The notes: generated from the sequence alone by a model not told the origin. A stretch of DNA of 64,000 bases from Deltaproteobacteria bacterium (GCA_016713665.1 JADJOR010000005.1:248001-312000), one strand, 5' to 3'. Positions 32,154-46,798 are shown, counted from the stretch's first letter. Numbers and translations are program-made.

Positions 32154-34962
32154 GTGAGGCGCCACCGACACGACGCCTCCACACTTCGACGGACGCTCGT
32201 TGTCGCCACACGTAACGCCGCAGTCCTCTTCGCGCTGCTCCAGCGCGAGGCGCATGCAGGATGTGCCGAAGGCCCCATGTTCGTCACCTTCGGCGAGTCG
32301 AGGCTGTTCCCGAATGGCCTGCCGACCGCATTCACGCCGACCATCGCGGATCTGGACAGCAATGGGCTGCTCGATCTCGTCGTGCGGGCCGAGCCTGCCG
32401 CAGGAACGTCCTTTGCCTTCTACCGAAACGGTGGAACTCCCGGCGAACCCGTCTTCAGCTTGGTGACGGGCTCGCAGAATCCATTCGAGGGCCTGCCGGG
32501 CGCGATTGCTGGCGAGGTGACGGCGCCGCAGTTCGTCGACCTCGATGCCGACGGCGATCTCGATCTTGTCGCGGCCGACCCGAGCAACACCCCCGCTGAC
32601 CTGCTCTATTTCGAGAACACCGGCGGTCCCTCATCGCCGAGATTCCTGGAACGGACCGGAGCGGCAAGCCCCTTCGCCCTTCCCGTCGCGACGACCGACC
32701 CTTCTCCCGCTTTCGGCGATCTCGACACCGACGGCGACCTCGATCTCGTAATCGGACGGGTCGACGGGAGTCTGGGATTCTACGAGAACACCGGAAGCGC
32801 GATCGCCCCCGCCTTCATCGAGCGGGCCGGCCCGTCCAATCCTCTCCGCCTGCTCTCGACGGCCTCGCGGTCGACGCCCGTCTTGAGTGATCTCGAAGGC
32901 GACGGCGATCTCGACCTCGTGTCCGGCTCAGGCGATGGGACGTTCTCCTACTTCGAAAACACGGGCACTGCAGTTGCGCCTGCGTTCATGGCGAGGACTG
33001 GAGAGAGCGACCCGTTCCGCGGCATCGATCTCGGGGAAGACTCGCATCCCACGCTGGGCGACCTCGATGCCGACGGTGATCCGGACCTGCTCGCAAGCCA
33101 GGCCTCCGGACGATTGGCGTACTACGTCGACGACCCATCGAACCTCCGGAATCTCGAGGGGGTACTCGATCCCAGCCATTCCTCGGATCCACTTCACTGG
33201 GGCAAACCGACCCTCGCCGACTTCGACGGAGACGAAGATCTCGACCTGCTGACGCACTCGTACCAGGCGGGCATCTGGCGACTCGACCATTACGAGAACA
33301 CGGGAACGAAGTCCTGCCCTTCCTTCATCGTGCGGACCGGGGGGACCAACCCCTTCGCGCCGTTGGCCGTCCATTTCGGTCCGATGGCCTTTGGCGACCT
33401 GGACCTAGATGGTGACCTCGATGTGGTCGTCGGGAAGGGAACGTTCGAGAGCTTCGGCTATTTCGAGAACACCGGCGGAACCGAAGCTCCCGCGTTCGTC
33501 GAGAGGACGGGTTCGGCGAACCCCTGTCGGACGACCTCTTCTACTCCCCGCAGCACTCCGCAACGCTCGTCGATCTCGATACGGACGGAGACCTCGACCT
33601 CGTTCTGACATACGAGGATGGATACCTCTATCTCGAAAACACGGGCAGCCCGACTTCGGCGGCCTTCCACCTGCGTCCCTCTTACAGCGATCCGCTCCCC
33701 GACTCATACACCTTCGGTTCGGTGCCGTCGTTTGTAGACGTGGATGCCGATGGGGATCTCGACATCGTCGCCAACACCGATGACCGTCACTTCTGGTTCT
33801 ACGAAAACACCGGCACCTCCTCGGCCGCGAGCTTCGTCCTTCGAACCGCCAAGCCGGAACCGATCGCGGGGCTTCCCATGAGCGATTTCTGGGGGTTCGC
33901 ATTGGGCGACATCGACTCGGATGGAGACTTGGACCTCGTGACGGCGCGTCGCGCCGGCCAGTTTCTTCTCAAGCGCAACCCGACGGGTGACCCACTGCCG
34001 CCCCCGATCTCGGCCTGGGAAGCCACAAGCTCGGCCAACCCCTTCGCCGGATTGGACGTCGGTACACACGCGACGCCGAGCTTCGGCGATTGGGATGGGG
34101 ATGGGGATCCCGATCTCGTCGCGGGTTTCCGCCTCGGCTTGATCGGCGAGCTCTACGGCTCAGAGAACACTGGCAATGCCCGAAATCCGCGCTTCGCTTC
34201 GCTCGTCTCCATGGTCGACGCGCACCTGGAACAATGGGTGACGGCCCCGGCGCTCGGAGACCTCGACCACGATGGCGATCTCGACGTCGTCTCGGGCGAG
34301 CCCGATGGAAGGTTCTTCTACTCACGCAACGACGGAGATGCAAAACCTTCCTGCCCGTGATCGTGTCGGGAACCAATAGCCCGCTCTCCGGCGAGGACGT
34401 CGGCTCAAGCTCGTCGCCCGCGTTGGCCGATCTACACCGCCGCGCGAGGACAGATTTCGTGTCCGGCTCACAGACCGGAACGCTTCGGTACTACTGGCAC
34501 GTCGGCTCGCTCGGAGAGCCTGACTTCCAGGCGGACCTTCCGCACCAAGGTCCGTTCAGCGGCTTCGCACTCGGAGCCGAGACGAAGCCTGCCAGTGGAG
34601 ACATCGACCGCGATGGCGATCTCGACCTGTTGATCGGCGCGGTCGACGGCCGATTTCATTACCTCGAGAATACGGGAGACGCCGCCTCGCCCGCATTCGT
34701 AGAACGCTCGGGCCCGGCGAACCCGATGGACGGAATCGACATCGGGTCCCACTCGGCCCCTGCTCTCGTCGACCTCAACCGCGACGGCCAACTCGACGTC
34801 GTCGCCGGGGACGCCAGTGGAGCGATCCGGACCTTCTACCTTCCGGAGCCCGCGCTCTCCACGTCGCTTGCCGCAGGATCGCTCCTGCTCGGTCTCGGAC
34901 TGAGGATCGACCGTTCACTGCGGCGAACGATCGGACTCGGCGCTGCGCGGACCTCGGATTGA
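32154..34962 (+). pseudogene. Secreted VCBS/FG-GAP-repeat protein with PEP-CTERM-like tail, two frameshifts as assembled
   Basis: Three overlapping frames read as one protein of about 936 residues if one base is added at each of two runs: CCCC 33521-33524 and AAAA 34342-34345. A basic, then hydrophobic leader (RRTLVVATRNAAVLFALL, then HAG) suggests export; GTG 32154 is the proposed start, with low certainty. The body is a tandem array of ~60-70-residue repeats with DLDADGDLDLV calcium-loop motifs and FENTG...PAFxxRTG linkers, as in FG-GAP/VCBS propellers. The end has LPEPALS, a hydrophobic helix and Arg-rich residues, like an exosortase PEP-CTERM signal. It is probably a cell-surface or extracellular protein. 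Codon use is less G/C-rich than its neighbours. Confidence 0.75.
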
Positions 34963-35044
34963 GCTCGACGGCTCATGGCAGAACGAGCGCGCCCGCCCCA
35001 ACCGCTGCCGCGCAGACCCGCCTCGACCACCGCAACCCGCCCCA

Positions 35045-36271
35045 CTACAAACGGAACGTCCGCACGCTCTTCCAGCTCAGACCGACCACGACGCTGAAGG
35101 CCGCCGCGATCAATCCACCCGCCGCCAGCGCCATCTGGGGCCCGACCCACGCCGTCGCGAGCCCCAGCGTCGCGCCGCCGAGCGCGTTGGCGCTGACCGC
35201 GGCGATGAAGAGCACGCTCATCACCCGCCCCCGCAGCGCCTCCGGCGCGAGCTGCTGGAAGCAGGTGATGCGGACCGAGACGCTCAGGGAATCGAGGAAG
35301 CCGAGGGTCGCGGCGAGGAGCCAGGACGCGGGGAACCAGGGGGTCCAGGCGAAGGCGGCGAGGACGATGCCATGGGCCACGCTCACGGCGACGATCACGG
35401 CGCCCTTGCGTCGGATGTTGCCGAGCAGGAGCACGCCGACGAAGCCGAGCAGCGCCCCCACGGCCGGGGCGGCCAGCAGTGCGCCGAGGCCGGTCGCGCC
35501 GACGGCGAGCACGTCCTTCGCGATGACCGGCATCATCGCCGGGTAGTAGCCGATCACCATCGTCACGGTGTCGAGCAGGAGGAAGGCGAGCAGGACGCGG
35601 GTTCGAAAGACGAAGACGAGCCCCTCGAAGATCGATTCGAGGTTGAGCTTGACCTGACGCCGCGCCGGCTCGTCTCGAATGCGCAGCAGCGCGAGCGCGA
35701 GCAGCGCGGGCAGGATCAGCAGGGCATCGACGAGGTAGGCGATCGCCGCGCCCGAGAAATCGAGCAGCGCCCCGCCGAGGATCGGCCCGAGCAGCATCGC
35801 CGCCTGTCCGCCGGCGGACAGGAGTGCCATCGCGTTCATCAGCTCCGCGCCGGGCACGGTCGCCGGCACCAGAGCCTGCTGCGCGGGACTGGCGAGGCTC
35901 TGCAGGCCGGCGCCGACGAAGGTCGCGACGTAGATGTGCCAGACCTCGATGCGATCCGTACCGGTCAGCCAGGCGAGCCCGAGGGCGATCACGATCTGCG
36001 CGCCGACGGCGAAGCGGAGCAGCAGGCGCCGGTCCATCACGTCGGCGAGCGTGCCGCCGAACAGGCCGATCACGAGCGAGGGCAGTCCCTGGATCAGGAA
36101 GGTGAGGCCGAGCAGGCGCGCGTCGCCGGTGATCTGGTAGACCTGAAAGGCATTGACCGCGCCGCGCATGCCGCTGCCCGCGGTCACGAACGAATTCGCG
36201 ACGAGCAGGAGCATGAGCTCGCGATGCGCCAGCAGAGCGAGGGCGGGCATGCGGACGGGCTCATCCGTCAT
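35045..36271 (-). CDS. Major facilitator superfamily exporter (MFS_3/EntS-like)
   Basis: This 408-residue integral membrane protein has about 12 predicted helices. The motif GGTLADVMDRRLLLR near 72-86 is the loop 2-3 signature of the MFS_3 (EntS-type) exporters. The repeated half-transporter layout is evident from a second-half LRGRVMSVLF motif. The likely role is efflux of a small molecule or drug; the substrate is unknown. ATG 36271 is taken; a second in-frame ATG lies seven codons in. It converges with the VCBS gene, with 82 bases between stops. Confidence 0.87.
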   Translation of the reverse strand: MTDEPVRMPALALLAHRELMLLLVANSFVTAGSGMRGAVNAFQVYQITGDARLLGLTFLIQGLPSLVIGLFGGTLADVMDRRLLLRFAVGAQIVIALGLAWLTGTDRIEVWHIYVATFVGAGLQSLASPAQQALVPATVPGAELMNAMALLSAGGQAAMLLGPILGGALLDFSGAAIAYLVDALLILPALLALALLRIRDEPARRQVKLNLESIFEGLVFVFRTRVLLAFLLLDTVTMVIGYYPAMMPVIAKDVLAVGATGLGALLAAPAVGALLGFVGVLLLGNIRRKGAVIVAVSVAHGIVLAAFAWTPWFPASWLLAATLGFLDSLSVSVRITCFQQLAPEALRGRVMSVLFIAAVSANALGGATLGLATAWVGPQMALAAGGLIAAAFSVVVGLSWKSVRTFRL

Positions 36272-36350
36272 GGAGATGGGCGGCGGCGAGGCCGCTCGTA
36301 CGTCTCATGCGCCACAGGCGTCCGCGGTCGATTCTGAGCCCACATCGCCG

Positions 36351-37120
36351 CTATTCGAAGCTCCCGTGCCGCCCCTTGCCCTGCGCGAACCTCAGCGCGC
36401 CGGCCTGCGTCTCGCCCGATCGAACGACCTCGATCCCCCGCTTCGCCTCCGCGCGCAACGCCTCGTCGAGCGGCTCCCCCATTGCGTCAAAGCCGACGAC
36501 CGATCCGCGCGTAGACAGAGCTGGGAAATCCGCGAGCTGGCGCGCGAGCTCGAGCGCGCCCGACAGCGCTTCGCCCGGCTCGACCAGCCGGTTCGCGAGC
36601 CCGAAGGCGAGCGCCTCGTCTCCCGAGACGCCGCGCCCGGTGAGGATCATGTCCATCGCGCGGCTCTGGCCGATGAGACGCGGGAGGCGGACGGTGCCCC
36701 CGTCGATCAGCGGGACACCCCAGCGCCGGCAATAGACGCCGAAGACGGCGTCGCGCGCGGCGACGCGCAGGTCACACCAGAGCGCGAGTTCGAGGCCGCC
36801 CGCGACGGCGAAGCCTTCGACGGCGGCAACGACCGGCTTCGAGAGCAGCATGCGCGTCGGGCCGAGGGGGCCGTCACCTTTTTCGAGACCGGCCACGCGA
36901 TGGGCGCCGGGCGCTCCGCGGCTGACCTCCTTGAGGTCGGCGCCCGCGCAGAAGCAGCCGTCCTCGCCCGCCAGGATCGCGACGCAAAGCGAGTCGTCCG
37001 CTTCGAACTCCCGAAAAGCCGTGGCGAGAAGGGCCGCCGTCTCGCGGTCGACGCAGTTGCGGACTTCAGGTCGGGTGATCGTCACGAGGAAGAGATCGTC
37101 GCGGCGTTCGGTGCGGATCT

Positions 37121-37124
<4 letters not shown>
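36351..37124 (-). CDS. Enoyl-CoA hydratase/isomerase (crotonase) family protein
   Basis: This 257-residue crotonase has the oxyanion-hole segments CFCAGADLKE and AVEGFAVAGGLELALWCD. An Asp is present in PLIDGGTVRLP, whereas classical hydratases have Glu at one of the two acid positions, so substrate and reaction are uncertain. It probably acts on an acyl-CoA in the cytoplasm. Its ATG overlaps the uvrD stop (ATGA), giving an odd helicase-crotonase coupling. Confidence 0.87.
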
Positions 37125-39393
<2,269 letters not shown>

Positions 39394-39431
39394 GAGTCGT
39401 CCGCTTCGGTTCCAGCGAACTTACTCGACCC

Positions 39432-41267
<1,836 letters not shown>

Positions 41268-41306
41268 GGCACATTCTCCTGCTTCGGGCGCCTGGCGGCG
41301 CCGAGC

Positions 41307-42895
41307 TTACTTCCGCGCCGGGGACTTCTTCCGAGGCGGCGCTTTCTTCTTTACCGGTTTCTTCTTGGCCGGATTCTTCGTCGCCGGCTTCTTCTTCACC
41401 GGCTTCTTCTTCGTCTTCTTCACCGACGACGTCTTCTTCGCCGACGTCTTCACCGTCGCCTTCCGGGCGGTGGCCGTCTTCGTCGGCGTCTTCCGGTCGC
41501 CGGAGCAATCTCCGCCTGGACCACCGTGGCCATCTCTCGCGCCTCGGCGCCCGCATCCGGCCGCGGCGCCCGCGCCGGCGCGCGGCCTTCCTTGCGCGCG
41601 ACCCAGCCGTCGATGTTGCGCTGGCGGTCGCGGGCGATGGCGAGGGCGTCGGTCGGGACGCTCTTCGTGATGGTCGAGCCGGCGGCGATGAAGGCATGGG
41701 GCGCGATCTCGACGGGCGAGACGAGGTTCGCGTTGCAGCCGACGAAGGCGTGGTCGCCGATCGTGCTGCGCGTCTTCTTGTAGCCGTCGTAGTTGACGAC
41801 GATGGCGCCGCAGCTGAAGTTGACGTGGGCGCCGACGTCGGCGTCGCCGATGTAGCCGAGGTGGGCCGCCTTCGTGCCCTCGCCGAGCTTCGAGTTCTTG
41901 AGCTCGACGAAGTTTCCGACCTTGACCTTCGAGGCGAGCTCGTTGCCGGGGCGGAGATGGGCCGAGGGGCCGATCGTGACGTCGTTGCCGATGCGGCTGT
42001 CTTCGATCACGCAGCCGGCCTTGATGTGGCAGCCCTCGCCGAGGCGGGAGCGGCCGGTGATGACGACGCCGGGCTCGATCACGCTGTCGCGGCCGATCCG
42101 GACCGCGGCGTCGATGTAGACGGCGTCGGGATCGACGAAGGTGACGCCCTCGTCCATCAGGCGCTCGACGATCCGTCGGCGCAGGACGCGGGAGGCGGCG
42201 GCGAGCTCCCGGCGCGTGTTCACACCGAGGCATTCCTCCGCGTCCTCGACGAGCATCGTCTCGACGCGGAAGCCATGACGCACCGCATGGCCGACCACGT
42301 CCGTCAGATAGAGCTCGCCCTGGGCGTTGTGCGGCGCGAGCGACTCGACGCCTTCGCGCAGCAGCTTCGCCGAGACGAGATAGACGCCGGTATTGCGCTC
42401 GGGGATCGCGAGCTCCCGGGGCGTCGCGTCCTGGGACTCGACGATGCGCTCGAGCCTGCCCTCGGCGTCGCGGACGAGGATGCCCGGAATCGTCGGCGCG
42501 TGGGCCGAGAGCAGGAGCAGGTCGGCCGCGCGCTCGCGCTTCGCCGCGCACATGCGCTCGATCGTCTCCGGCCGCAGCAGCGGCGTATCGCCGTAGAGGA
42601 TGAGGACGTCGCCCGAGAGCTCGGGCAGCGCCGCGAGCGCCACGCGCGCCGCGTGCCCCGTCCCGCGCTGCTCCGCCTGGAGCACGAACTCCGCGCGGTC
42701 CGCATAACGCTTCTGGACCTCGTCGGCGTCGCGCCCGACGACGACGGCGAGCCGCGAGGGCGAGAGCGTCTCGGCCGTCTGCAGGACATGCTCGAGCATC
42801 GCGACACCGCAGACCTCGTGGAGGACCTTCGCCCGCCGCGACTTCATGCGGGTTCCCTGGCCCGCGGCCAACACGATCACGGCGATCTCGCTCAA
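41307..42895 (-). CDS. glmU: Bifunctional GlmU (GlcNAc-1-P uridyltransferase / GlcN-1-P acetyltransferase) with lysine-rich tail, frameshift near the tail
   Basis: Residues 1-450 are standard GlmU: AVIVLAAGQGTRMKS, the QAEQRGTGHA and YGDTPLL pyrophosphorylase motifs, then the left-handed beta-helix acetyltransferase with HLRPGNELASKVKVGNFVELKNS and YDGYKKTRSTIG. The start is TTG with an AGGGGAG site. In the same frame it ends at 41450 as an Arg/Pro stretch. A shift near 41491-41500 instead opens a 60-residue tail of KKTxxKKxxKKKP repeats to a TAA at 41307-41309, all in AAG-rich codons. That tail is like histone-H1/AlgP-type repeats. The tail belongs to GlmU only if a base is missing there. 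It lies directly upstream of glmS. Confidence 0.85.
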
Positions 42896-43286
42896 GCCCC
42901 GCTCCCCTCACAGCGTCCCATTCTCATCGCTCCGCACGTCGCGCCGTGCATGGATCCGGACCCCGAGCCGTCCACGCCGCGACCGGCGGAGCAAAGCCGC
43001 CTTGCCGCCGGACGTGGGTGCCCGAATCCATCGAAAAGGCGCGCCCCGGCCAGCGCGTGATCGGCCGGGAAGCCACCGGACTTGCCCCTCTTGTGAGCTC
43101 CGCGCGCGCCTTCGGCAGGTCGGGGGCAACCGGGATGCGCCGCGCCTGACCCGATCGGCCCGTTCGGGTGGGACGGCGAAACGGTAATCGGCATGCGCCA
43201 CTCGAGCCCGTCGAGACACCGGGACTCGGGGTTCGAGTTCCTCGGGGGCGGGCGGATTCCTCGCCGCGCATGCTTCCGAGCGACCG
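42896..43286. other. Divergent intergenic region between glmU and hflX
   Basis: Nothing coding or structured is recognised in these ~390 bases. A GGTTCGAGTTCC string resembles a tRNA T-loop but has no matching stem. Promoters for glmU and hflX presumably lie here; no consensus is clear. Confidence 0.5.
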
Positions 43287-45089
43287 GTGGTGTGCGGCCG
43301 GTCGTGCCTGTCGCCCCCCGACCCGGTTCCCTACCCTGGCGCCATCCACCCCGCCCCGCCGCCGGTCACCCGTGCGACCGGGCCGCCCGCGCAGGAGAGC
43401 CTCATCCAGGTTCACGGTCATACGAACGGTCTCAAAGCCAGCCAGGTCAAGGCGCTCGAGCGCCTCCTGCGCCGGCGCCTCTCCGCCGACCGCCTGGTCA
43501 CGAACGAGCTGGCCCGCGAGCTGACCGCGCTCTCGAGCGAGATCCGGCGGCAGGTCGGGGTCCTCGTCGATCGCGCGGGGGCCGTCCAACACGCGATGGT
43601 CGGTAGCCCCTCCGAGACCGAGCTCCCGGACTGGGGCCGTCTGCGCGCCGGCCGCGGTCGCCTGCGCGGCCTGCGCCTCATCAAGACCCATCTCGCCGAC
43701 GAGGGCCTGACCCGGGACGATCTGACCGATCTCGCGCTGCTGCGCCTCGATGCGGTCGTCTCGATCGCAGTGCGGGACGACGGACTGCCCGGCCTCGCCC
43801 ACGCGGCGTCGCTCTGCGCCGCCAATCCCGACGGGCGCACGACGGCGAAGCTCGCGCCCTGTCATCCCGCCGACCTCGACGCCCCGTTCAGCGCCTTCAT
43901 CCGCGACCTCGAGAACGAGCTCGCCCGCACGACCGCGACCCACGACGTCGGCGACGGCGAGCGCGCGATCCTCGTCTCGGTCACCGCCGGCCGCGACCGC
44001 GCGACCCTCGAGATGCACGTCGCCGAGCTGCGAGAGCTGGCCCGGGCCGCCGGGGTGACCGTCGTCGACGTCATCACCCAGTCGCGCCCCGCCGTCGACC
44101 CGCGCACCGTCCTCGGCGCCGGCAAGCTCTCGGATCTCGCGATCCGCTGCTTCCAGAGCGACGTCGACCTCGTCATCTTCGACCAGGACATGACGCCGGC
44201 CCAGGCGCGCAACCTCGCCGAGCGGATGGAGCTGCGCGTCATCGATCGGACGCAGCTCATCCTCGACATCTTCGCGCAACGCGCGTCGACGGGAGACGGC
44301 AAGCTCCAGGTCGAGCTCGCCCAGCTCCGCTACCGCATGCCGCGCCTCTCGCAACGCGCCGACCTCTCGCTCTCGCGCCTCGCGGCCGGAATCGGCGGTC
44401 GCGGCCCCGGCGAGACGAAGCTCGAGAGCGATCGCCGCCGCGTCCGCGACCGCATCACACGCCTCGAGCGCGAGACCGCCAGGCTGGCCGACCAGCGCGA
44501 GGGTCGCCGGCGCAAGCGCGGACGCCGCTCCGTCCCCGTCCTCTCGATCGTCGGCTACACGAATGCCGGCAAGAGCACGCTCCTGCGCGCGCTGACCCAG
44601 AGCGACGTCCACGTCGAGGACAAGATGTTCGCGACCCTCGACCCGGTCTCCCGCCGCCTGCGTTTTCCCCGGGAGCGGGAAGTCATCATCACCGACACGG
44701 TGGGCTTCATCCGCGATCTGCCGGCCGACCTCGCCGCCGCCTTCCACGCGACCCTCGAAGAGCTGCGCGACGCGAACCTGCTGCTCCACGTCGTCGACGC
44801 GGCGAGCCCGGACATCGATCGACGCATCCAGGCGGTGCGCCAGGTGCTCGGCGAGCTCGGCTTCGACGAGAAGCCGGAGCTGCTCGTCTTCAACCAGATC
44901 GACCGGATGCCGGCGGACCAGGTCGACGGGCTCGCGCGGCGCTACGGCGCCGTTGCGGTCTCGGCGCTCCAGTCGCGGGGGCTCGTCGAGCTCCTCGAGC
45001 GCGCCGAGGCGATGCTCTGGGACGACGAGGGCGGCATCGGCGTCGCGGCGCGCATGAGCGAGCCGCGGGTCGCGCAGGCAGGTCGTTAG
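43287..45089 (+). CDS. hflX: Ribosome-rescue-type GTPase HflX
   Basis: This protein of up to 600 residues has an HflX N-terminal domain (VHGHTNGLKASQVKALERLLRRRL), a helical linker and a GTPase domain. The latter has P-loop GYTNAGKST, switch II DTVGF and NQID. It splits or rescues stalled 70S/50S ribosomes under stress. The family core begins near residue 40; no ATG precedes it, so the GTG at 43287 (or 43290) is tentative. An extended N-terminus of ~200 residues with GRGRL is common in the longer HflX variety. Confidence 0.9.
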   Translation: MVCGRSCLSPPDPVPYPGAIHPAPPPVTRATGPPAQESLIQVHGHTNGLKASQVKALERLLRRRLSADRLVTNELARELTALSSEIRRQVGVLVDRAGAVQHAMVGSPSETELPDWGRLRAGRGRLRGLRLIKTHLADEGLTRDDLTDLALLRLDAVVSIAVRDDGLPGLAHAASLCAANPDGRTTAKLAPCHPADLDAPFSAFIRDLENELARTTATHDVGDGERAILVSVTAGRDRATLEMHVAELRELARAAGVTVVDVITQSRPAVDPRTVLGAGKLSDLAIRCFQSDVDLVIFDQDMTPAQARNLAERMELRVIDRTQLILDIFAQRASTGDGKLQVELAQLRYRMPRLSQRADLSLSRLAAGIGGRGPGETKLESDRRRVRDRITRLERETARLADQREGRRRKRGRRSVPVLSIVGYTNAGKSTLLRALTQSDVHVEDKMFATLDPVSRRLRFPREREVIITDTVGFIRDLPADLAAAFHATLEELRDANLLLHVVDAASPDIDRRIQAVRQVLGELGFDEKPELLVFNQIDRMPADQVDGLARRYGAVAVSALQSRGLVELLERAEAMLWDDEGGIGVAARMSEPRVAQAGR

Positions 45090-45125
45090 GCGGGCGCCGG
45101 TCCACGGCGCCGGAGGAGGCCTTCC

Positions 45126-46129
45126 ATGGCAATTCGCTCACGCATCGCAGGAACCGGCATGGCCGTCGGTCGGCGCGTCGTGCCCAACGCGCTGCTCACG
45201 CAGTGGATGGACACGAGCGAGGAATGGATCGAGCAGCGCACCGGCATCCGCGAGCGCCGCTGGATCGAGCCCGGCCAGAAGCCCTCGGATCTCGCGCGCG
45301 AGGCGACGCAGGCCGCCCTCGAGCAGGCCGAGCTCGAGGTCGGCGACATCGATTGCATCCTGCTCGCGACGCTCTCCTCCGAGCACGACTTCCCCGGGAC
45401 CTCGTTCTTCCTCCACGAGGCGATCGACGCGGGCGAGATCCCGTGCATCGATCTGCGGGCGCAGTGCAGCGGATTCCTCTACGGCCTCCAGATGGCGGAC
45501 GCCCTGATCGTGGCCGGGCGCTACCGGCGGATCCTGCTCGTCGGCTGCGAGGTCCACTCGACGGGACTCGACATCAGCACCGAAGGCCGCGACGTCACCG
45601 TGATCTTCGGCGACGGCGCCGGCGCCGTCATGCTCGAGGGGGTCGACGCAGCGGCGGGGACGGGGGTGCTCGCGGTGCGCCTGCATGCGGAGGGCAAGCA
45701 CGCGCGGCGGCTCTGGCTCGAGGCGCCCAGCAGCGCCGCGCCGAAGCGGGTCTGCCAGGAGATGATCGACGACCGGCGCATCTACCCGCACATGGAAGGG
45801 CGCTTCGTCTTCAAGCACGCGGTGACCCGGATGCCGGAGGTCCTGATGGAGACTCTCGATGCGGCCAGCGTGAAGCTCGCCGACGTCGATCTCTTCCTGT
45901 TCCACCAGGCGAACCTGCGCATCAACGAGGCCGTCGCCCAGAAGCTCGAGATTCCGGCAGAGAAGGTCCTCAACAACATCCAGCGCCTGGGCAATTGCTC
46001 GGCAGCGGCGCTGCCGATCCTGCTGGCGGAGGCCTCGCGCGAAGGCCGCCTCGCCCCGGGCCGGCTGGTCTCCTGACGGCCTTCGGGTCCGGCTTCACCT
46101 GGGCTTCGGCTCTCGTGCGCTGGGGATGA
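45126..46129 (+). CDS. 3-oxoacyl-ACP synthase III family protein, frameshift in last residues
   Basis: The main frame (45126-46076) has the KAS III fold: MDTSEEWIEQRTGIRERRW, active-site Cys in DLRAQCSGFLYG, His in LFHQANLRIN and Asn in LGNCSAAALP. It should condense an acyl-CoA with malonyl-ACP. In frame it ends abruptly at GRLVS. One base added near 46069-46073 continues as LLTAFGSGFTWASALVRWG, the family's real C-terminus, to TGA 46127-46129. Whether this is FabH for fatty acids or a specialised KAS III is not decidable. An AGGAGG-like site precedes ATG. It lies 36 bases after hflX. Confidence 0.87.
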
Positions 46130-46183
46130 CCCCTCCTCGCCCGGGTCGGCCCGAGCGAGCCGATCCGAGGCGCCGGACTGCCT

Positions 46184-46235
46184 GACGCATTGCATTAAAT
46201 TCAGGGGCCTGATTGACCCGATGACGCAATGCGTC
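46184..46235 (+). promoter_or_regulatory. Ten-bp inverted repeat overlapping a promoter (candidate operator)
   Basis: GACGCATTGC (46184-46193) and its exact reverse complement GCAATGCGTC (46226-46235) are separated by 32 bases. The second copy lies between the proposed -35 and -10 hexamers of the downstream gene and is itself a small palindrome (GACGC-aat-GCGTC). A DNA-binding dimer could use each half or loop between them. The regulator is unknown. Confidence 0.55.
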
Positions 46236-46241
46236 TACGCT
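46213..46241 (+). promoter_or_regulatory. Sigma-70-like promoter for the coiled-coil protein gene
   Basis: TTGACC (46213-46218) and TACGCT (46236-46241) are separated by 17 bases. The transcript would reach the ATG at 46296 with a leader of about 45-50 bases and a good AGGAGA ribosome site. Confidence 0.6.
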
Positions 46242-46295
46242 GGCCCCGTCCAATCCGGCGGCCAGCCCGGCATCCCAACATCAGGAGAGACATCC

Positions 46296-46694
46296 ATGAG
46301 CGAGCGTCATACGAAGTCGACCGACTGGAAGAAGTGGGGCGAGTTCCGGCCCGAGTGGGCGAGCGAAGGCATCGAGCGGATCAACACGGAGCTCGAGAAG
46401 TGGAGCGACAAGATCCAGACCCGGAGCCACAAGTTCCGCAAGGAGAGCCAGAAGCGGATCGAGAAGGGCGTCGCCCAGATCCAGACCGAGCTGCGGAAGC
46501 TGCCGGCCGTGAAGCGCGCCGAGGCCCTGCGCGAGGAGCTCGAGACCCGGGTCCAGACCGGCGTCGAGGCCGGCCTCGACCAGGTCTATACGCGACTCAA
46601 CCTGGCCCGCCTCGAAGAGGTCAAGAAGCTCGAGAAGAAGATCGCCGCGCTCAACAAGAAGCTGCGCGCGATGGAAGAGCAGCCGACGGCCTGA
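46296..46694 (+). CDS. Small amphipathic coiled-coil protein, phasin-like
   Basis: This 132-residue protein starts MSERHTKSTDW after AGGAGA. It is nearly all amphipathic helix rich in Lys, Glu and Arg (KWSDKIQTRSHKFRKESQ, then LEEVKKLEKKIAALNKKLRAM). No signal peptide or membrane segment is seen. The size, helicity and single-gene unit with its own promoter and terminator resemble phasins or nucleoid/granule-associated proteins, but no family is recognised. It follows the KAS III gene by 166 bases. An in-frame ATG at 46221 would sit within the promoter and is rejected. Confidence 0.72.
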   Translation: MSERHTKSTDWKKWGEFRPEWASEGIERINTELEKWSDKIQTRSHKFRKESQKRIEKGVAQIQTELRKLPAVKRAEALREELETRVQTGVEAGLDQVYTRLNLARLEEVKKLEKKIAALNKKLRAMEEQPTA

Positions 46695-46734
46695 GCGGTC
46701 TCCGTCCCCGAGCCATCGGGGGCCCGAACGAAAC

Positions 46735-46777
46735 GAGGCGCCGTGGTCCCGACCGGACCGCGGCGCCTCGCTGTTTT
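46735..46777 (+). terminator. Rho-independent terminator after the coiled-coil gene
   Basis: A 15-bp stem (GAGGCGCCGTGGTCC with one G-U pair to its partner) and five-base loop are followed by GCTGTTTT. It lies 41 bases after the stop and ends 21 bases before the convergent pstS stop. Confidence 0.85.
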
Positions 46778-46798
46778 CGGCCTCAGGGCTTGTCGGCC

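Noticed and set aside
41307..41450. Separate histone-H1-like gene
   Set aside because: The only start in that frame is a GTG inside the repeats without a ribosome site; a GlmU tail fits better.
43228..43245. tRNA T-arm (GGTTCGAGTTCC)
   Set aside because: The flanking bases do not form a stem and no acceptor, D or anticodon arm is found.
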